DNA of 64,000 bases. Origin: Notamacropus eugenii. Lineage: Eukaryota; Chordata; Mammalia; Diprotodontia; Macropodidae. Location of the stretch: assembly GCF_028372415.1 (NCBI RefSeq), contig NC_092872.1:260859008-260923007 (forward strand), read 5' to 3'. Position 1 is the first letter of the stretch, and every line of letters begins with the position of its first letter. The notes beneath the pieces were generated by a model. It saw only the letters and a list, made by a program, of their open reading frames with translations, was not told the DNA's origin and did no database searches. The position numbers and the translations under genes are program-made. Shown here in pieces: positions 11,065 to 22,640 of this stretch.

Positions 11065-11550
11065 CCAAGTAGGGAGTCAGGAGACACTAGATATATGGAG
11101 AGCTGAATAACATGATAAAAAATTTAAATTGATTGTGTCTTAATAAACAAGAAACAATCGATATGAGTGCGATTTCTGAATCCAGTCTGTGTGTAAAAGG
11201 ATATTGATGGTAATTAAATGTAAAATCAGAGCAAAGAATAAAATCAACACCAAATTAAAACACCGTATGTAATTAAAACAGCTCCAACCAAACTTCCTTA
11301 AATATGTTGGGGCTCTGACAAATGGGAAATGGATAAAGTCTCAATTGCCACTTCTCAGACCTGAACTAAAGTAAAACAACCTATGTAGCAAGGCAACCAA
11401 AAGAATATAAAAATGCCTTAACCTAGAAATATTTGATCTCCTTGAAAAATGGATAAACATAAGAGTGAAATAAGTTTAGACTAAAAATTCATTTGCAAAA
11501 CTTTATGGAAGATAATGGAAGATTACTAGCAATATTGTCTCATAAAAAAA

Positions 11551-12880
11551 GTGAAAAGCAGTTGAGAGGAAAATGAACTTATAGGAAACTTGTTTGACTC
11601 AAATCAACCAAGTCTTGGAAGTTTTCAGAGATAAAATTGAGGAGACAGAAAATAGATATGAAATGGAACAGAGAGGCCCTCACGTCTAAAGAGATCTACT
11701 CTGATTATCAATGACAGCAGAACCACCATGTTTGGACTATCACACCTTAAGGATTATATAAAGAAATAGAAACGACACTCAGTAAAATGAAATTGGGAGG
11801 AAAAGTAGCTGTAACTGACCAGATATATACAGAGAAAATCCAACGTGAAGATGGCACAGTTTTAACACTAATCAATGATTAATTTTCAAGATGTTAGAAA
11901 GAGGAGAAATTTTCAAAAGACTGGAAAAGATAACAGAAAACATTTTTTAAAGGTGACTGAGAAGAGAGGAACGACTGACTTTCTTTGGAGATAGGAAATA
12001 ACCTCATGATTTTATTGACATAGGGAATTCTTGAATAAAGGAATTACCTCTACCAATACAAGTCAGCACCTTCTCTAAAACCTTAGGTGTTTCCTAGAGC
12101 ACTGAGAGGGTAATTAACAGGCCTAGAGTCACAGCCAAGGCAGGACTGGATCCTCCATCTTTTGGGCCAGCTCTTTAACCTCCTCTACTTCTATTACTAT
12201 CTCATTTCTAGAAAATATTCCTGAGGATATGCTTGAAAATATGACAAGGGAACAGACAAGATTTAACAATTTCCTATAGCAGACATCTTCATTGTCATAA
12301 CTTTGATTGAGAAGAGTAGAGGAAATGTGATTCTATTGTATTCTCTTGACAGAGGGCTTTCAATGCATTCCCTCACTTGGTCATATAAAGATTCCTTGAG
12401 AGAAACAACCAGAGATAAACTTGGTGAACAATCTTTTGATTATGAAAGATGTCCTGTTCAAAGGTCAAATAGAAAGATTCCCTAGAGATGACTGAGTTTC
12501 TTCAGATGCTCCTATTTGTAGATGACATTGAGCCTCCAAACAGAGTGGGTCTTCATCAGTGAGATCGGTGACTACTCCAATGGTACCAATCCACACTATG
12601 ACATTTAGTAGAGTAAGGATGCATATTGTCTCAACAGGCAAACATGCAGTTGGCTGCTAAATCCTCGGAGTCAGAACTACATTTTTTGGGACAGGCACTT
12701 GTAGATGGACAGTGAGTTAGGCCCAGGATTGAACAGAAGGTGAAGCAAGATTACATCTGAGTAATTGCATGATACTTGAAATAATTCCAAGTGGCTCCAT
12801 GCTGCCAAAGTGATTTTGTTTGTTTGTAGCAGTAATACCTTCTTGGTTATGGTATATGGCTACAAATCATGAAACAATCA
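11551..12880 (+). mobile_element. Degenerate RTE-clade LINE, reverse transcriptase remnant
   Basis: Broken coding pieces resemble RTE-type ORF2. Near 12303 the frame reads IEKSRGNVILLYSLDRGLS, like the RTE 'LIEK-R...FVDY-KAFDS' block. Near 12500-12530 it reads LQMLLFVDDIE, matching the catalytic FADD-type motif with the double aspartate kept. Near 12820-12870, IPSWLWYMATNHET resembles the conserved 'VLPALLYG-E-WA' block after it. Stops and frameshifts interrupt the frame throughout. The match is from memory and the limits are approximate. RTE is the usual source of the tails of the SINEs seen here. Confidence 0.55.
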
Positions 12881-13555
12881 TTTCATTGATTCATTCATTC
12901 AACAAGCATTTATCTCAGAAGAGTCAAAATTGTAGATTATACAAAGGGTAATGCAAGGACATATGATAGGTACTAGTATCATGCTACCAAATATGAATTG
13001 AGTTTAAGAAGTGATATAAAATATATGATGAAAAATGTGTATGATTAGAAAAGGTGGGGTAGCCTGTAGCAAGACTAAGAGATGATGAACAGAGAGTAGA
13101 GGTGTTACATTGGTAACCATGAAATCTGAAAAGTCCCAAAGGACATCTGCAGCATGCATAGATGCTTAATGGGAGATTTATGGAAAAACAGGGACAATGA
13201 TTAGGAGTTCCATGTAGGGATAGAGTGCAATTGCTCTGGTGGAAGAAGTGTCCATGCTGATGCAATCAATGCTTCACTGAAATAGCAAAGTTAGTTACCT
13301 ATCTGGCCTTGCTGACTATCTAGGTACCTCCTTCTAGTCATCCTTCTTGAGAAAAGAGTGTGTGACCAGTGAAGTGGTTGAAAATGTATGTACTTTGTTT
13401 GGGGCAAACTTCACAGGTTACATGAACACACTAACATTCTTTTTCTAGGCTCTTGTGATGGCAATCAAATTAGAATCTTTTGCTGTTTTTGTTTTACTAA
13501 AAGTGCCTCCGATTGAATAATATGATTAAAGATGATCTTTCCCACCCATTGATGG
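12881..13555. other. Non-coding stretch with a small repeat piece
   Basis: 'ttcattcattcaacaagcat' at 12890-12912 is a fragment of the 'tgccaggcactg' family or of L2. The rest is not recognised. The 93-codon minus frame at 12984-13265 has no known domain. Confidence 0.4.
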
Positions 13556-14285
13556 GCCTGCCCATTGTTGGAAGCTTGATTAGGGGAGCTGTTTTGTAGG
13601 AGGGTCTCAAGTACCTTTTGTTTTTTCTATTGTGGTACTGGGTCAGAGAGTTATGCCCTTTGGCTCTAAAAAATATATAAATACTCCAGTGAGGTTTTAC
13701 TTTGGGGCTTAGTTTTTATAAGAAGGTTTGAGGATCAGATGAGGACTCTGGGAAGCTGCTTTAAGGAACCCCCAGCTTTGAAAACCCAGATGTCAGTGCT
13801 TCCCTCTCTGGTAACTATAGTCAGACAACTGTACCTGTCTGTTGAATTATGGTCAGGCAGAGGAAGCCATGTCTGTTGATTACTTTGGGGTTTACTGACT
13901 GGAAATGTTTGTTTGGCTGGATGAGGACTCTGGGAAGCCACTAAGGAACCTCCTGGCTTTGAAAACCCAGATGTTAATGCTTCCCTTTCTGATAACTATG
14001 GTCAGACAGTTGGGGTCCAACTATCTGTTGATTTCAGGCAGAGGAAGCCATGTCTGTTGATGTTTAATTTCTCTGTATTTTTTTTTTTGAAGGTCAGGGT
14101 ACTGACTCCCATGAATTAGGTGAATGTTTGGTTAAAGGAATGATATATGTGCTTGACTAACCCTTCAAAGTGATTGTTAACCCTTCAAAAGTTGCCTTTC
14201 CTTTTATGAATGCAGATCTAAGAGCCTATGATAGCAGCCCCACCCCACCCTGTGTATGTTGGGGTGCTTACTGTTACAACCCTTG
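13556..14285 (+). mobile_element. LTR-like sequence, probably ERVL-type solo LTR
   Basis: It has a TATA-like 'aaaatatataaatactcc' at about 13669-13686, GC-poor unique sequence downstream, two copies of a 182-base unit, and a terminal 'gtgcttactgttaca'. The pattern fits a solitary long terminal repeat of a class III (ERVL-like) endogenous retrovirus. No internal gag, pol or env sequence is visible on either side. The boundaries are approximate. Confidence 0.4.
13739..14061 (+). repeat. 182-base tandem duplication inside the LTR-like element
   Basis: The unit beginning atgaggactctgggaagc at 13739 starts again at 13921. Both copies contain 'gctttgaaaacccagatgt' and end with 'aggaagccatgtctgttgat' (13861-13880 and 14042-14061). 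The copies differ at several positions, so the duplication is not recent. Confidence 0.85.
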
Positions 14286-14554
14286 ATTCATTTTGTTTTC
14301 ACTTTTGATTTTTAAACATGGCTCAAACTTCTGTAATGTGCAATTATTTTTCTCATGAATGTGAATGCTTAAGAAGGGGATAAAGAGAAAAGCTATTAGG
14401 AACTTGAATTGAAGTAGAAATACTACTATTTTAAATGAATAGTTATGTGATATTAGAAGAGATAAAAATGGGAAAATGTCAGTCTAGTTATTTCCCTCCC
14501 TACAAAGTAAAAGGCTTTTAATGAGGTTATTTTCCTTACTTTTGAGGTCCCATG

Positions 14555-14785
14555 ATGTAGTAGTGTACAAAGAGCTGGTTTTGAATACATTAAGACTCAG
14601 GTTCAAGTTCTACCTTGGACACATACTAACTGTGTGACACTGGGTAAGTCACTTAACCTCTCTGTGCTCTGCGCTACTCTATCAGTCTATAAGTTACAGA
14701 GAAGGTGATAGCCTGCCTTAGTAAAAGGAAAAAACTCCTCAAAAGCTCCATATGCCAATGAAATCACAGACCTATCCTCAATCCT
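14555..14785 (+). repeat. SINE of a distinct tRNA-like family, copy 1
   Basis: It has the usual 'gactcaggttcaagttctacc' and 'gtgacactgggtaagtcac', but then an unusual 3' half: 'tgctctgcgctactctatc', 'ctataagttacagagaagg', 'ccaatgaaatcacag'. The same 3' half is found at 33345-33565, so this is a separate family from the RTE-tailed SINEs. A MON1-type origin is possible. Confidence 0.6.
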
Positions 14786-14839
14786 TTATGCACTTAAGTA
14801 ATTTCATATACATTCAAGTGAGTGCAACCTAGTAAATAG

Positions 14840-15230
14840 TCTCTGACTTTGTCAGCACATGAGTTCAAATTTCTCCTTAGACACTTACTACTTGTGAGTC
14901 CCTGGGGAAGTTATTTAATCTTTTTAGTCCTATGAGCCTCTTTATCAAATGAGGTTATTGTGTGACGTACACAAGGTATTTATGTAAACTGCTATGCATG
15001 TAAAGTATTATACAGATGTTAACTATTATTATATTCTTTGTGGTCTATAATTTGCCAATTCTTAGTTACTGCTAGCAGAATAACTTCTAGGGAAAAAATA
15101 ATCAACAAATTTCTATTGGCTCCATTTCTTTGAAACTTCAGTATTGTGAGCTGTAAAATAAGGGGAGTTAAACTAGATGGCTTCTCATGATGTCCTTCCA
15201 CTTCGAAGTTCAGAAGTCTATGACTGAGTG
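14840..15230 (+). repeat. MIR-like SINE pieces
   Basis: First piece (14840-15045): 'tgagttcaaatttctcctt', 'gtgagtccctggggaagtt', 'tttatcaaatgaggttatt', 'tacagatgttaactattatt'. Second piece (15145-15230): 'ctgtaaaataaggggagtta', 'ctagatggcttctcatgatg'. Confidence 0.55.
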
Positions 15231-15924
15231 GATCAGTCCTACTGTCTTGCATGCCACATAACTATCCTTAGTAGGTCCTTTGAAGAAACTCTTGCTGATT
15301 CAAAAAGTGAATCTTAGCTAATTAAAACTTGTCCTAGACACATTGGATGAAGCTTGGTTTTTTAGGTTTGTCTGAAAACAGCATTTAAATATTTATGAGA
15401 CAAGGTTTACTTTGAGAAAAGTCTAGTTTGAGAAATCTTAGTCATTCTATACTAAATAAATTCAGGGTATATAGCACTAGAATAATAGTCACTTGAGTTA
15501 TCTAGTAATGGCTTAGCCAAGTCACTTCCTTTAAGGATATGATAATTTGAAAAGGAAAATAAGGCTCAAAAGCTGATAAATATAAAAATTATATGAGCAT
15601 GTTTAGCTGCATTGATACACAAAAGAACTAGCAGAAAAATGGGAATCAAATTAGCTAATGAAAGCTTCCTAAAGGAGAAAGAACATGAACTTTTGAGATA
15701 AGATAGAGATATATTTCATTGAAAAAAAGAGGGAATTTTTAATGAGTTGGGTAAGACCTGGAAAACTTCATGTGAAGAGGATGGGGATAATAGAGAAGGG
15801 AAGCCTGGCTAGATGGAGGATGTGGTTTGAACATATAAAAGGAGAAAGGAGGTGCTAGCTAGCAAAGAATACTAAAGACCACTGCCAAAATTTAATTTGG
15901 AAGGAAAAAGGGGTTCTGTTAAGA
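15231..15924. other. Non-coding stretch, no gene seen
   Basis: AT-rich sequence without recognised genes or repeats. Confidence 0.4.
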
Positions 15925-16131
15925 TAGGGTTTCTTAAGCTTTTTTTTGGTTTTGTGCTAGGGATCCATTAGTGGTCTGGTGTGGCTGATAAACTCAGAAA
16001 AATATTTTTAAATAGATAAAATTAAATACATGGGATTACAATGGAAACCAATTATATTGAAATATAGTTATCAAAATATAGTGAAAACAAATGTAAACAA
16101 CCAAGTTCACAGACCTCAAGTTAAGAGATTT
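15925..16131 (+). mobile_element. hAT (Charlie-like) non-autonomous element remnant
   Basis: The ends are imperfect inverted repeats, 'tagggtttcttaagc' and 'ctcaagttaagagattta'. The interior 'catgggattacaatggaaac', 'aattatattgaaatatagtt' and 'gttcacagacctcaag' follow a common mammalian hAT-type element whose ends read like 'ttcttaacc...ggttaagaa'. It is old and non-coding. Confidence 0.5.
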
Positions 16132-16725
16132 AACTCTAAAGTGGTGGGCACAGAAATGATTTTAGCTACACTTTGTAGAAAAAATTGAAGTCACTGAAGG
16201 TTGATAAAAAAATAAATAAATGAATCCAAGAACTAAAAGGGATTTTTGGGGGGGGGGGCACAGAAATAAAGAAAGAATTGAGGTCTCTGTTACTATTAAG
16301 TAGTCACCAGAAATGAAACACTCAGCTTAGGAAATTTTTTAAAGAATAATATTAATTCATTTAAATCATAAAATTAGTTCAAACTCTGTAATTCAAATGA
16401 AGAATAAGACCATCTGTTTTCTTTCTTTAGTACTTTAACATGTGCTACTATTTTAGATTTTTAAAATGAATTTTAAAAGATCTTAATTCTGTGGTGACAT
16501 GAAAGAGATAAAGATGTTGGATTGGGTGGTAGTTGGAATGGGTTAAGTGTCATAAACAGATCTCAGGAAGCAAGGCCCAGTCTTCATTTATGTATTTTAA
16601 AGGAATATGGGACTTGAAGCGTACAACCAAAGTGGCATAACAATGTTCTGAACTGGGAGTGCTTTCTAATTTGAATTGTAGCTTTATGTATTTCAAGTTT
16701 CCTCAAACCCTTCCCCAACAAGTAG
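16132..16725. other. Non-coding stretch with a G run
   Basis: No gene or repeat family is recognised. A run of ten G lies near 16249-16258. Confidence 0.4.
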
Positions 16726-16945
16726 ATAGAAATATTGGCCTTGGAGGTAGGGGAGACCTAGATTCAAACTCTGGTTCTGATGCTTACTAATTACGTCTTG
16801 GACAAATTATTTTACCTCTTTGAGTCTCAGTTTCCTCTTTTGAAAACTGTGCATACTAATAATTACCTGATAGGGTTATTGGAAGGAAAACTTTGTAATC
16901 CTTAAAGCGCTATATAAATGTGGTTTCTTCTGTGGTAAAGTGATT
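16726..16945 (+). repeat. MIR-like SINE
   Basis: 'gagacctagattcaaactct', 'cttggacaaattattttacc', 'tgagtctcagtttcctctt', 'gatagggttattgga' and 'agcgctatataaatgtgg' form a nearly complete forward copy. Confidence 0.7.
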
Positions 16946-19750
16946 CTGATTGAATGCACATGAATTCTAATCTTCAAGCCAAATGGGCAATCTAGAAATA
17001 AATCTAAATGCTAAAACTGAAATACTAAAAATGTATACTTTGATTTACAATCACATTATTTCATTTATACTTTTGTTACCTTTAAGACAACGTTTAGTTT
17101 CTGGATTACTTTTTAGAGTACTTTAAAACCGCATAACAAATAAGCTATCTTCATCATTATTATCTTCTAGCTTCATTTTCTCCTTTCTAAAGAAGAGAGA
17201 AAACCTATACAAAGATGTACAAGGTGTTCTGAGCCTCTTCATATAATAGGATTATGAAGGTCATTTTCACAGTCATATTTTCCATTACTACACAGAGTGA
17301 CACTGTGTGTTACTTTGGGGGTAAACCAAGGCTGTACATTACCCAGTAAGGGCATAGACAGACAAAACAGACTCTTGATAACATAAGAATGGCAATTCTT
17401 TGCCTGTCTCTTTGCTGTTCTCACAACTTTCTGGATGGAATAAACTAGTAAGGTCCCTTCAAGGTGGATCTAATTTGCCCCACCCTGTATCTATACACAT
17501 GGAATTCTGTTCTTTAGCTTATCAGATATAGTCTGATTCAGATGGAATTGGAAAGATGCAAAATGATTCCATTTTAGCACTCAAGAAAAAGAAACAATTA
17601 AAAGATAAATTTCAAGGAGCACCATCACCAAACTTTTCAACCACAACAAAACAGAGTAGTATTATTTTTATTTATTTGATCCGTATTATGAATTTGTTTC
17701 ATAAAAGACCATAATAAGGACCATGATAATTTATTAAATGACATGTAACACTGAACGTAAGAGATTTTTTATAAATTCTACTTGTAAAGGAGGTGGAGAT
17801 GATAATTATTTGTAATTATCCTACCAGAAATTTCCTACCAGAAAATTATTTTTATGGCTGCCTTCTCTCATAAAAACCAGCTATGTAAAATAATCTCAAA
17901 TGGAACAAGGAAATTTTGCCTTAAAATCATCTGGTGATTTTGATGCTGAGTTGTCTTTATCATATTCATCTCCTTTACCTTATGAATGGATTTGAATGTT
18001 GACATTGTTAAATGAACAAAGGAATTTATTTTTCTGGGATCAATCTCACCAAATTTGTTTGTCATGCCAGGTTGATGTGATAAGCATATCACTACTTCTA
18101 TGTTAAATAATTAGTCGTTTAGCTCAGTAGAGCCAAAGTCAAATAGGAACAGATCCCTACAGGCTACATATTGACTTAGAAAACCACAACTTAACATGAT
18201 CTATGTTGTATTACATTTTTATTCATTTTGCTAAACCTTTCCCAATGACATTTTCATCTGGTTCAGGCAGTCTGTGGGAGTGAATGGATATTCCCTATCA
18301 TGTAGGTTCTAGTCTAGTGCAATTTCACTGAATATGCCTCCTTAAATTACAACAGAGCAGGTGAAATAAGGTTGTATAGGGACTTCCTAGAACTAGAGAT
18401 TGGTCTAAATACTAATACTGGTTTAATAATAATAATAATAACTAACACTAATAAGAAGATCAGAATGTTAAAAAACAATGTGATGAATTCTAGTTTGTAC
18501 TTGCCAAGGGCTACAAGCAGAGGAAAGGGGTGAATGCAGATTGTGACCACCTGCATGCGTCATGCTCTATTACTGTAACGCTCTCTCATGTCTAAAATGT
18601 GATTTCTTAACCCTATCATAAGTCAGGAAATCTTAAATTTCCCAAAGAAGGGCTTTTACTATTTATCAGAATTTATATAGCAGAATTATAAAGCAAATAG
18701 ATTGGTTTAAACATGTGTGGAATGTCTTACTTTAATAATGATCTAAGACAGAAAGCAAAATGTGCTCAAAGCTTATTAACTTACTAGAAGGAAGACCAAG
18801 AAGAGTTGAAATTGCAAACTTAGTTCCTTTAGCTATTTTTTCTTACTGAAAAATAAAATCTTCCTTAAATTAAGATGTAATTAAAATTTTTTTGCAAAAG
18901 TAATTAATTTTCCTGATAGTATTAATGTGATGGTCATCTCGTAGGACAGCTGGAACTTCCTGTTTGGTTTATTCTCCCTTCTTACCTCTTTATATACTTT
19001 TTAAACAATTTTAAAATCAGATATGCCCCTCACTACTGCTTTATATTGCAACGTATCAGGCCAAACACTTGCCACTGACAGTCAAGTATCTTTCTGATGG
19101 AAATGAAAAGGCAGCAAGAGATAGAATGGGTGAAAGAACGAGCAATGCCCTTTGAGTAGGACTGTTTCTGCAGCTGTTGTGTACATTAATCCGGGGAGCA
19201 GATCTCTCAATACTAAATTTAGCAAGACATATCCTTTTACATGATAAAAAAATTAAAATGAAAGTCTTAACTATGTAGTCATTATTTTAGGTTTACTTTT
19301 CTTTAATAAGGAAATGGATGTTCCACTGGAATACTGTTTTACACAATTACTTGAATAGGTGGTTGAAAAATGACTATCTGAAGAATTCCAAATAGATACA
19401 TGCATAAGTATGTATATATGCATACGCAAACATGCATATAGTATGTATATATGTTACCTGTAACAATTTCGTTCTGATGATTTTTCCCCCCATTAGGCCC
19501 CAAATAGGTACTAACTTTCAAGAGAAGGTTGGGAAAGGGGGTGACATCAGTGCTCTCCAAACTTATTCTGAAGAACATTTGGTTTCTTTTTCGTGCTATA
19601 GTCTGTGATATAACACACCTATTTAGAAAAATATTCCCTCTAAGAATCTATCTTATCAACAGCAATTAACATTCTGAAATACCCCCTTCATCCACTGTCA
19701 GTGCTCTGTGAAGTGTTATCAAAACACATTTCTGAACTAAGTCCATATAT
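16946..19750. other. Non-coding stretch, no gene seen
   Basis: Mostly single-copy-looking AT-rich DNA, probably MYPN intron 1 if the first exon lies near 20 kb. A short (TAA)n run sits at 18424-18441 and AT-rich telomere-unrelated simple sequence at 19400-19455. No supported gene. Confidence 0.45.
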
Positions 19751-19753
19751 TAC

Positions 19754-20060
19754 CTTTCTTTTTTTTAATTGACCCAGATGAGAATCTCCAGCCCTGGTGT
19801 TCCACAGCAATGCCAGTTATTCAGGAGAACTTGAAGATGGAATGACAGGAGAAACATGGGCAGTCTTCACGTCCTTGGACACAGAAAGTAGCCGTCCATA
19901 GAGAGCGAGGAGTTAACAACCTTAGTTTCAGTGAAGATGGCTGCAAGAAGCTGGACAACCTGTCACCACCGAAGCCAGAGCATTTGTCAGTTCGCAGGTC
20001 CCAAGTTATTTTGAGCTGTATAAACCATGTGCCTGTGAAACATTCCACCTGATTGGGCAG
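19754..20060 (-). promoter_or_regulatory. Candidate muscle promoter and non-coding first exon of MYPN
   Basis: On the minus strand a cluster of known muscle-promoter words falls within about 60 bases: a CCAAT box (complement of gattggg, 20051-20057), an E-box CAGGTG overlapping an M-CAT/TEAD word GGAATG (complement of cattccacctg, 20041-20051), a TATA-like TTTATACAGC (about 20017-20026), and a MEF2-like CTCAAAATAA just after it. Downstream is about 250 bases of less AT-rich sequence ending in a possible splice donor, AAG|GTAATA, at 19754/19753. This is the kind of layout expected of the missing MYPN 5' exon, on the right strand and upstream of exon 2. The identification is inference only. Confidence 0.3.
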
Positions 20061-20100
20061 CAGAACACTGACCAAAGGGATTCCATTGCAGATCAGCACC

Positions 20101-22640
20101 TATGGGCACTGAGTTTTTCTAATTGTAGAATTTCACCTAAAGACAGATGCTCAAGGAGTATAGTATTAATTCATCTTTGGGACAATGTTCAAGGCACAGG
20201 CATACTATTTTTTGTCAAACTAAAAAACACTTGAAAACAGAAATATAAGAATGTGGACTTTTGTTTGTTATGAATTCTGTTCATAACTTTCAAGAGTTTG
20301 ACTTCTCACATTTAACCACCTATACATTTTAAGAATCTATCAAGTCGTAAGCTTGCAAAGCTGATATAAGGTTGTGGCATATCACTATAGACAGAAGTGT
20401 TCCTGAGCTGTTTGAAAACCAAATGAGTGAGAAAGCTGATATTAAAAGAAATAAATGAATGATCTTCCAAAAGGAAGAGAAAAAACAACCAAACTGAGAA
20501 ATACAAGAATATAAGAATAGTTGAGAAAGATAGTTTGGGGCATCGTTTCAAAGCCTAAATACTTCATGTTTTCAAATATGGGTTTGGAGTAAGTACATGG
20601 CTCTTATTCATGTCTGTCAAAATCTGAGATCATATTTTAGGAATTTGCTTTAAAAGCAAAGAAAGCAGATGTCTCCTATCACATTTGTTGCCAAACCTAG
20701 CAAGAAAAAAAAGCATTTACCTAGTCTAATGTTCTCCCAAATGTCTACTTTGTCAAAGTATTATACCTGTGAGTATGAGTATTCACTCCACTAACTGAGG
20801 TCTTAGTCCCTGTACAATTTAGTTTGCTTTTGAGAGTTACGCTGAAGCCACTGGTTGTAATGTACATTTCCAAAAATATAAGCCTTATTGCTGTTAACTT
20901 TAGAATACATGGTTTTATAATAGATCATGGACCACAGAAACATTATTCATCTTAGTGAATGCCCAAGATTTGGAAAATTCAGATTTAAAGACTACTGACT
21001 AGTTGACTCATCCTAAAAGAATCATTCTCATTTCTTTTTAGTATGCAAATTAGTTTTCTTAATGAAATCAACATATTTTCTTTTGGTATAAATTTTCTAA
21101 TTTTAGTAAAGGGTCTTTAATCTCTTTAAAGTTACCTTGATATTGTTATCTCTAGAATCTTGCATAGAAATCAAATGTTTATTTACTGAAGTTAACTACT
21201 GTGATAAGAATTTTATTATAGATTTCTATGTCTACCTAGACAAAGTAAAAGAGGAAGCTAAGAAGGTCATGCCAAATTATGAAGAAGGGGTTGTGTTTTG
21301 CCTTAATTATACAAATTCACTGTCTTCATTAATTATGCTATTCCTATAACCAACTTTTATTTTTTCTTAACCTCTTTAACATTTTACAATTTTGAAAAAT
21401 CAATATACTTTGAGCATTTTCTAGACTTACTTGTTCTATTTTTTGTTTTTAATAGGAAGTGTGGCTTCTTATAAGATGTCCTTTTTTTTTTGAGGGATAT
21501 GTGGGGGAGGAGCATCCCCACTTTCCCCAATTCCTGGGCATGGTGCCAAGAGTTGGAGGTGCTGGTAACCATGTGCTGCCAGAGTACACAACTCTTAAAA
21601 GAGGCACATCCTAAGACTTGGGTAGAGTTAAGGGAAGGTATCAGAGCCTAGCTAGCTCTTATTCAACCGCTATGCTATAGATGGCTTCCCTGAAAGGACA
21701 AGTCTATTCACATACACACACTATAAATTAACAGAGAATTTATTACAGCAGACTGTGATGTGACAGTGATATTTTCCTTTCTGTCTAGGCATAGGATACC
21801 GAGGTGAAAACTGACCTGTACTGCAAAAGAGAATAAAATGAACAGCATAGTAGAATTGAGGAACAAATGCAGAAAAAGTTAAAAATCACTGTAGAAATCA
21901 AGATAAGTGCTACAGAAAAAAACCGAAGAAGTACTTTTACTGATACTTTACTTTTCACTATTAGGTTTTAAAATACATTACTGTGCAAGAAGTTTTCTGA
22001 CATGGGACCTTGAACTTTCTGAGAAAAGATATAACATAAATTTAAAAAATGATAAAACCCACATCAGCTTATATATCAACAAAGGATATCTTTTCAAAGA
22101 AACTGTAGATCAAGATTTTAGATCACAACTTTTATTTATTATTTTCTGCTCAGAAGTGCCTAATTCCTCTTATAATTTAATACCTCTGATAAAAACATTA
22201 TGCCACTATCCTCTATCTTCCATTTTTTTTCTAAACTAGGGCATAGGGGTAAAAAAAAAAAAAAAGTTAATTTTAGAAATGTTTTTCTTCATTATCCCAC
22301 AGGTAAAAGCAAACCTTTTTTGAAGGAGAAAGAAGCATGTTGAGTGCAAACCTTTGAGTTTGAGTGGGTCACACCCAGAATGATCCTGAGTTTGCCTTTC
22401 AGCTGTTTTGTCAGCTACAGAAATAGTTGACTTAGGTTGAGATGATCCCTAGGAATGCTAAGGAATCAGAAGATCTGTGACAAAGGAAGTCGTTGCTTGG
22501 CTGGTAAGCATTTGGAACAATGTGCTATAAAGTTGATTTATTTTCTGGATTTTGGTGCTGTGTTTTGTTGTTGTTGTTGTTTTTTGCCAATCCCTGCTAC
22601 GTTTCAATTTTCAAGCCTCCCATGGTACCTTTCCCCCACT
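20101..22640. other. Non-coding stretch, no gene seen
   Basis: AT-rich, few repeats recognised. The 110-codon plus frame at 21907-22239 and the 70-codon frame at 21137-21349 lack any known domain. A runs lie at 22253-22266 and a (GTT)n run at 22567-22581. Confidence 0.45.

Noticed and set aside
21907..22239. 110-codon plus frame
   Set aside because: AT-rich, no recognisable domain, no splice or promoter context. Consistent with chance.
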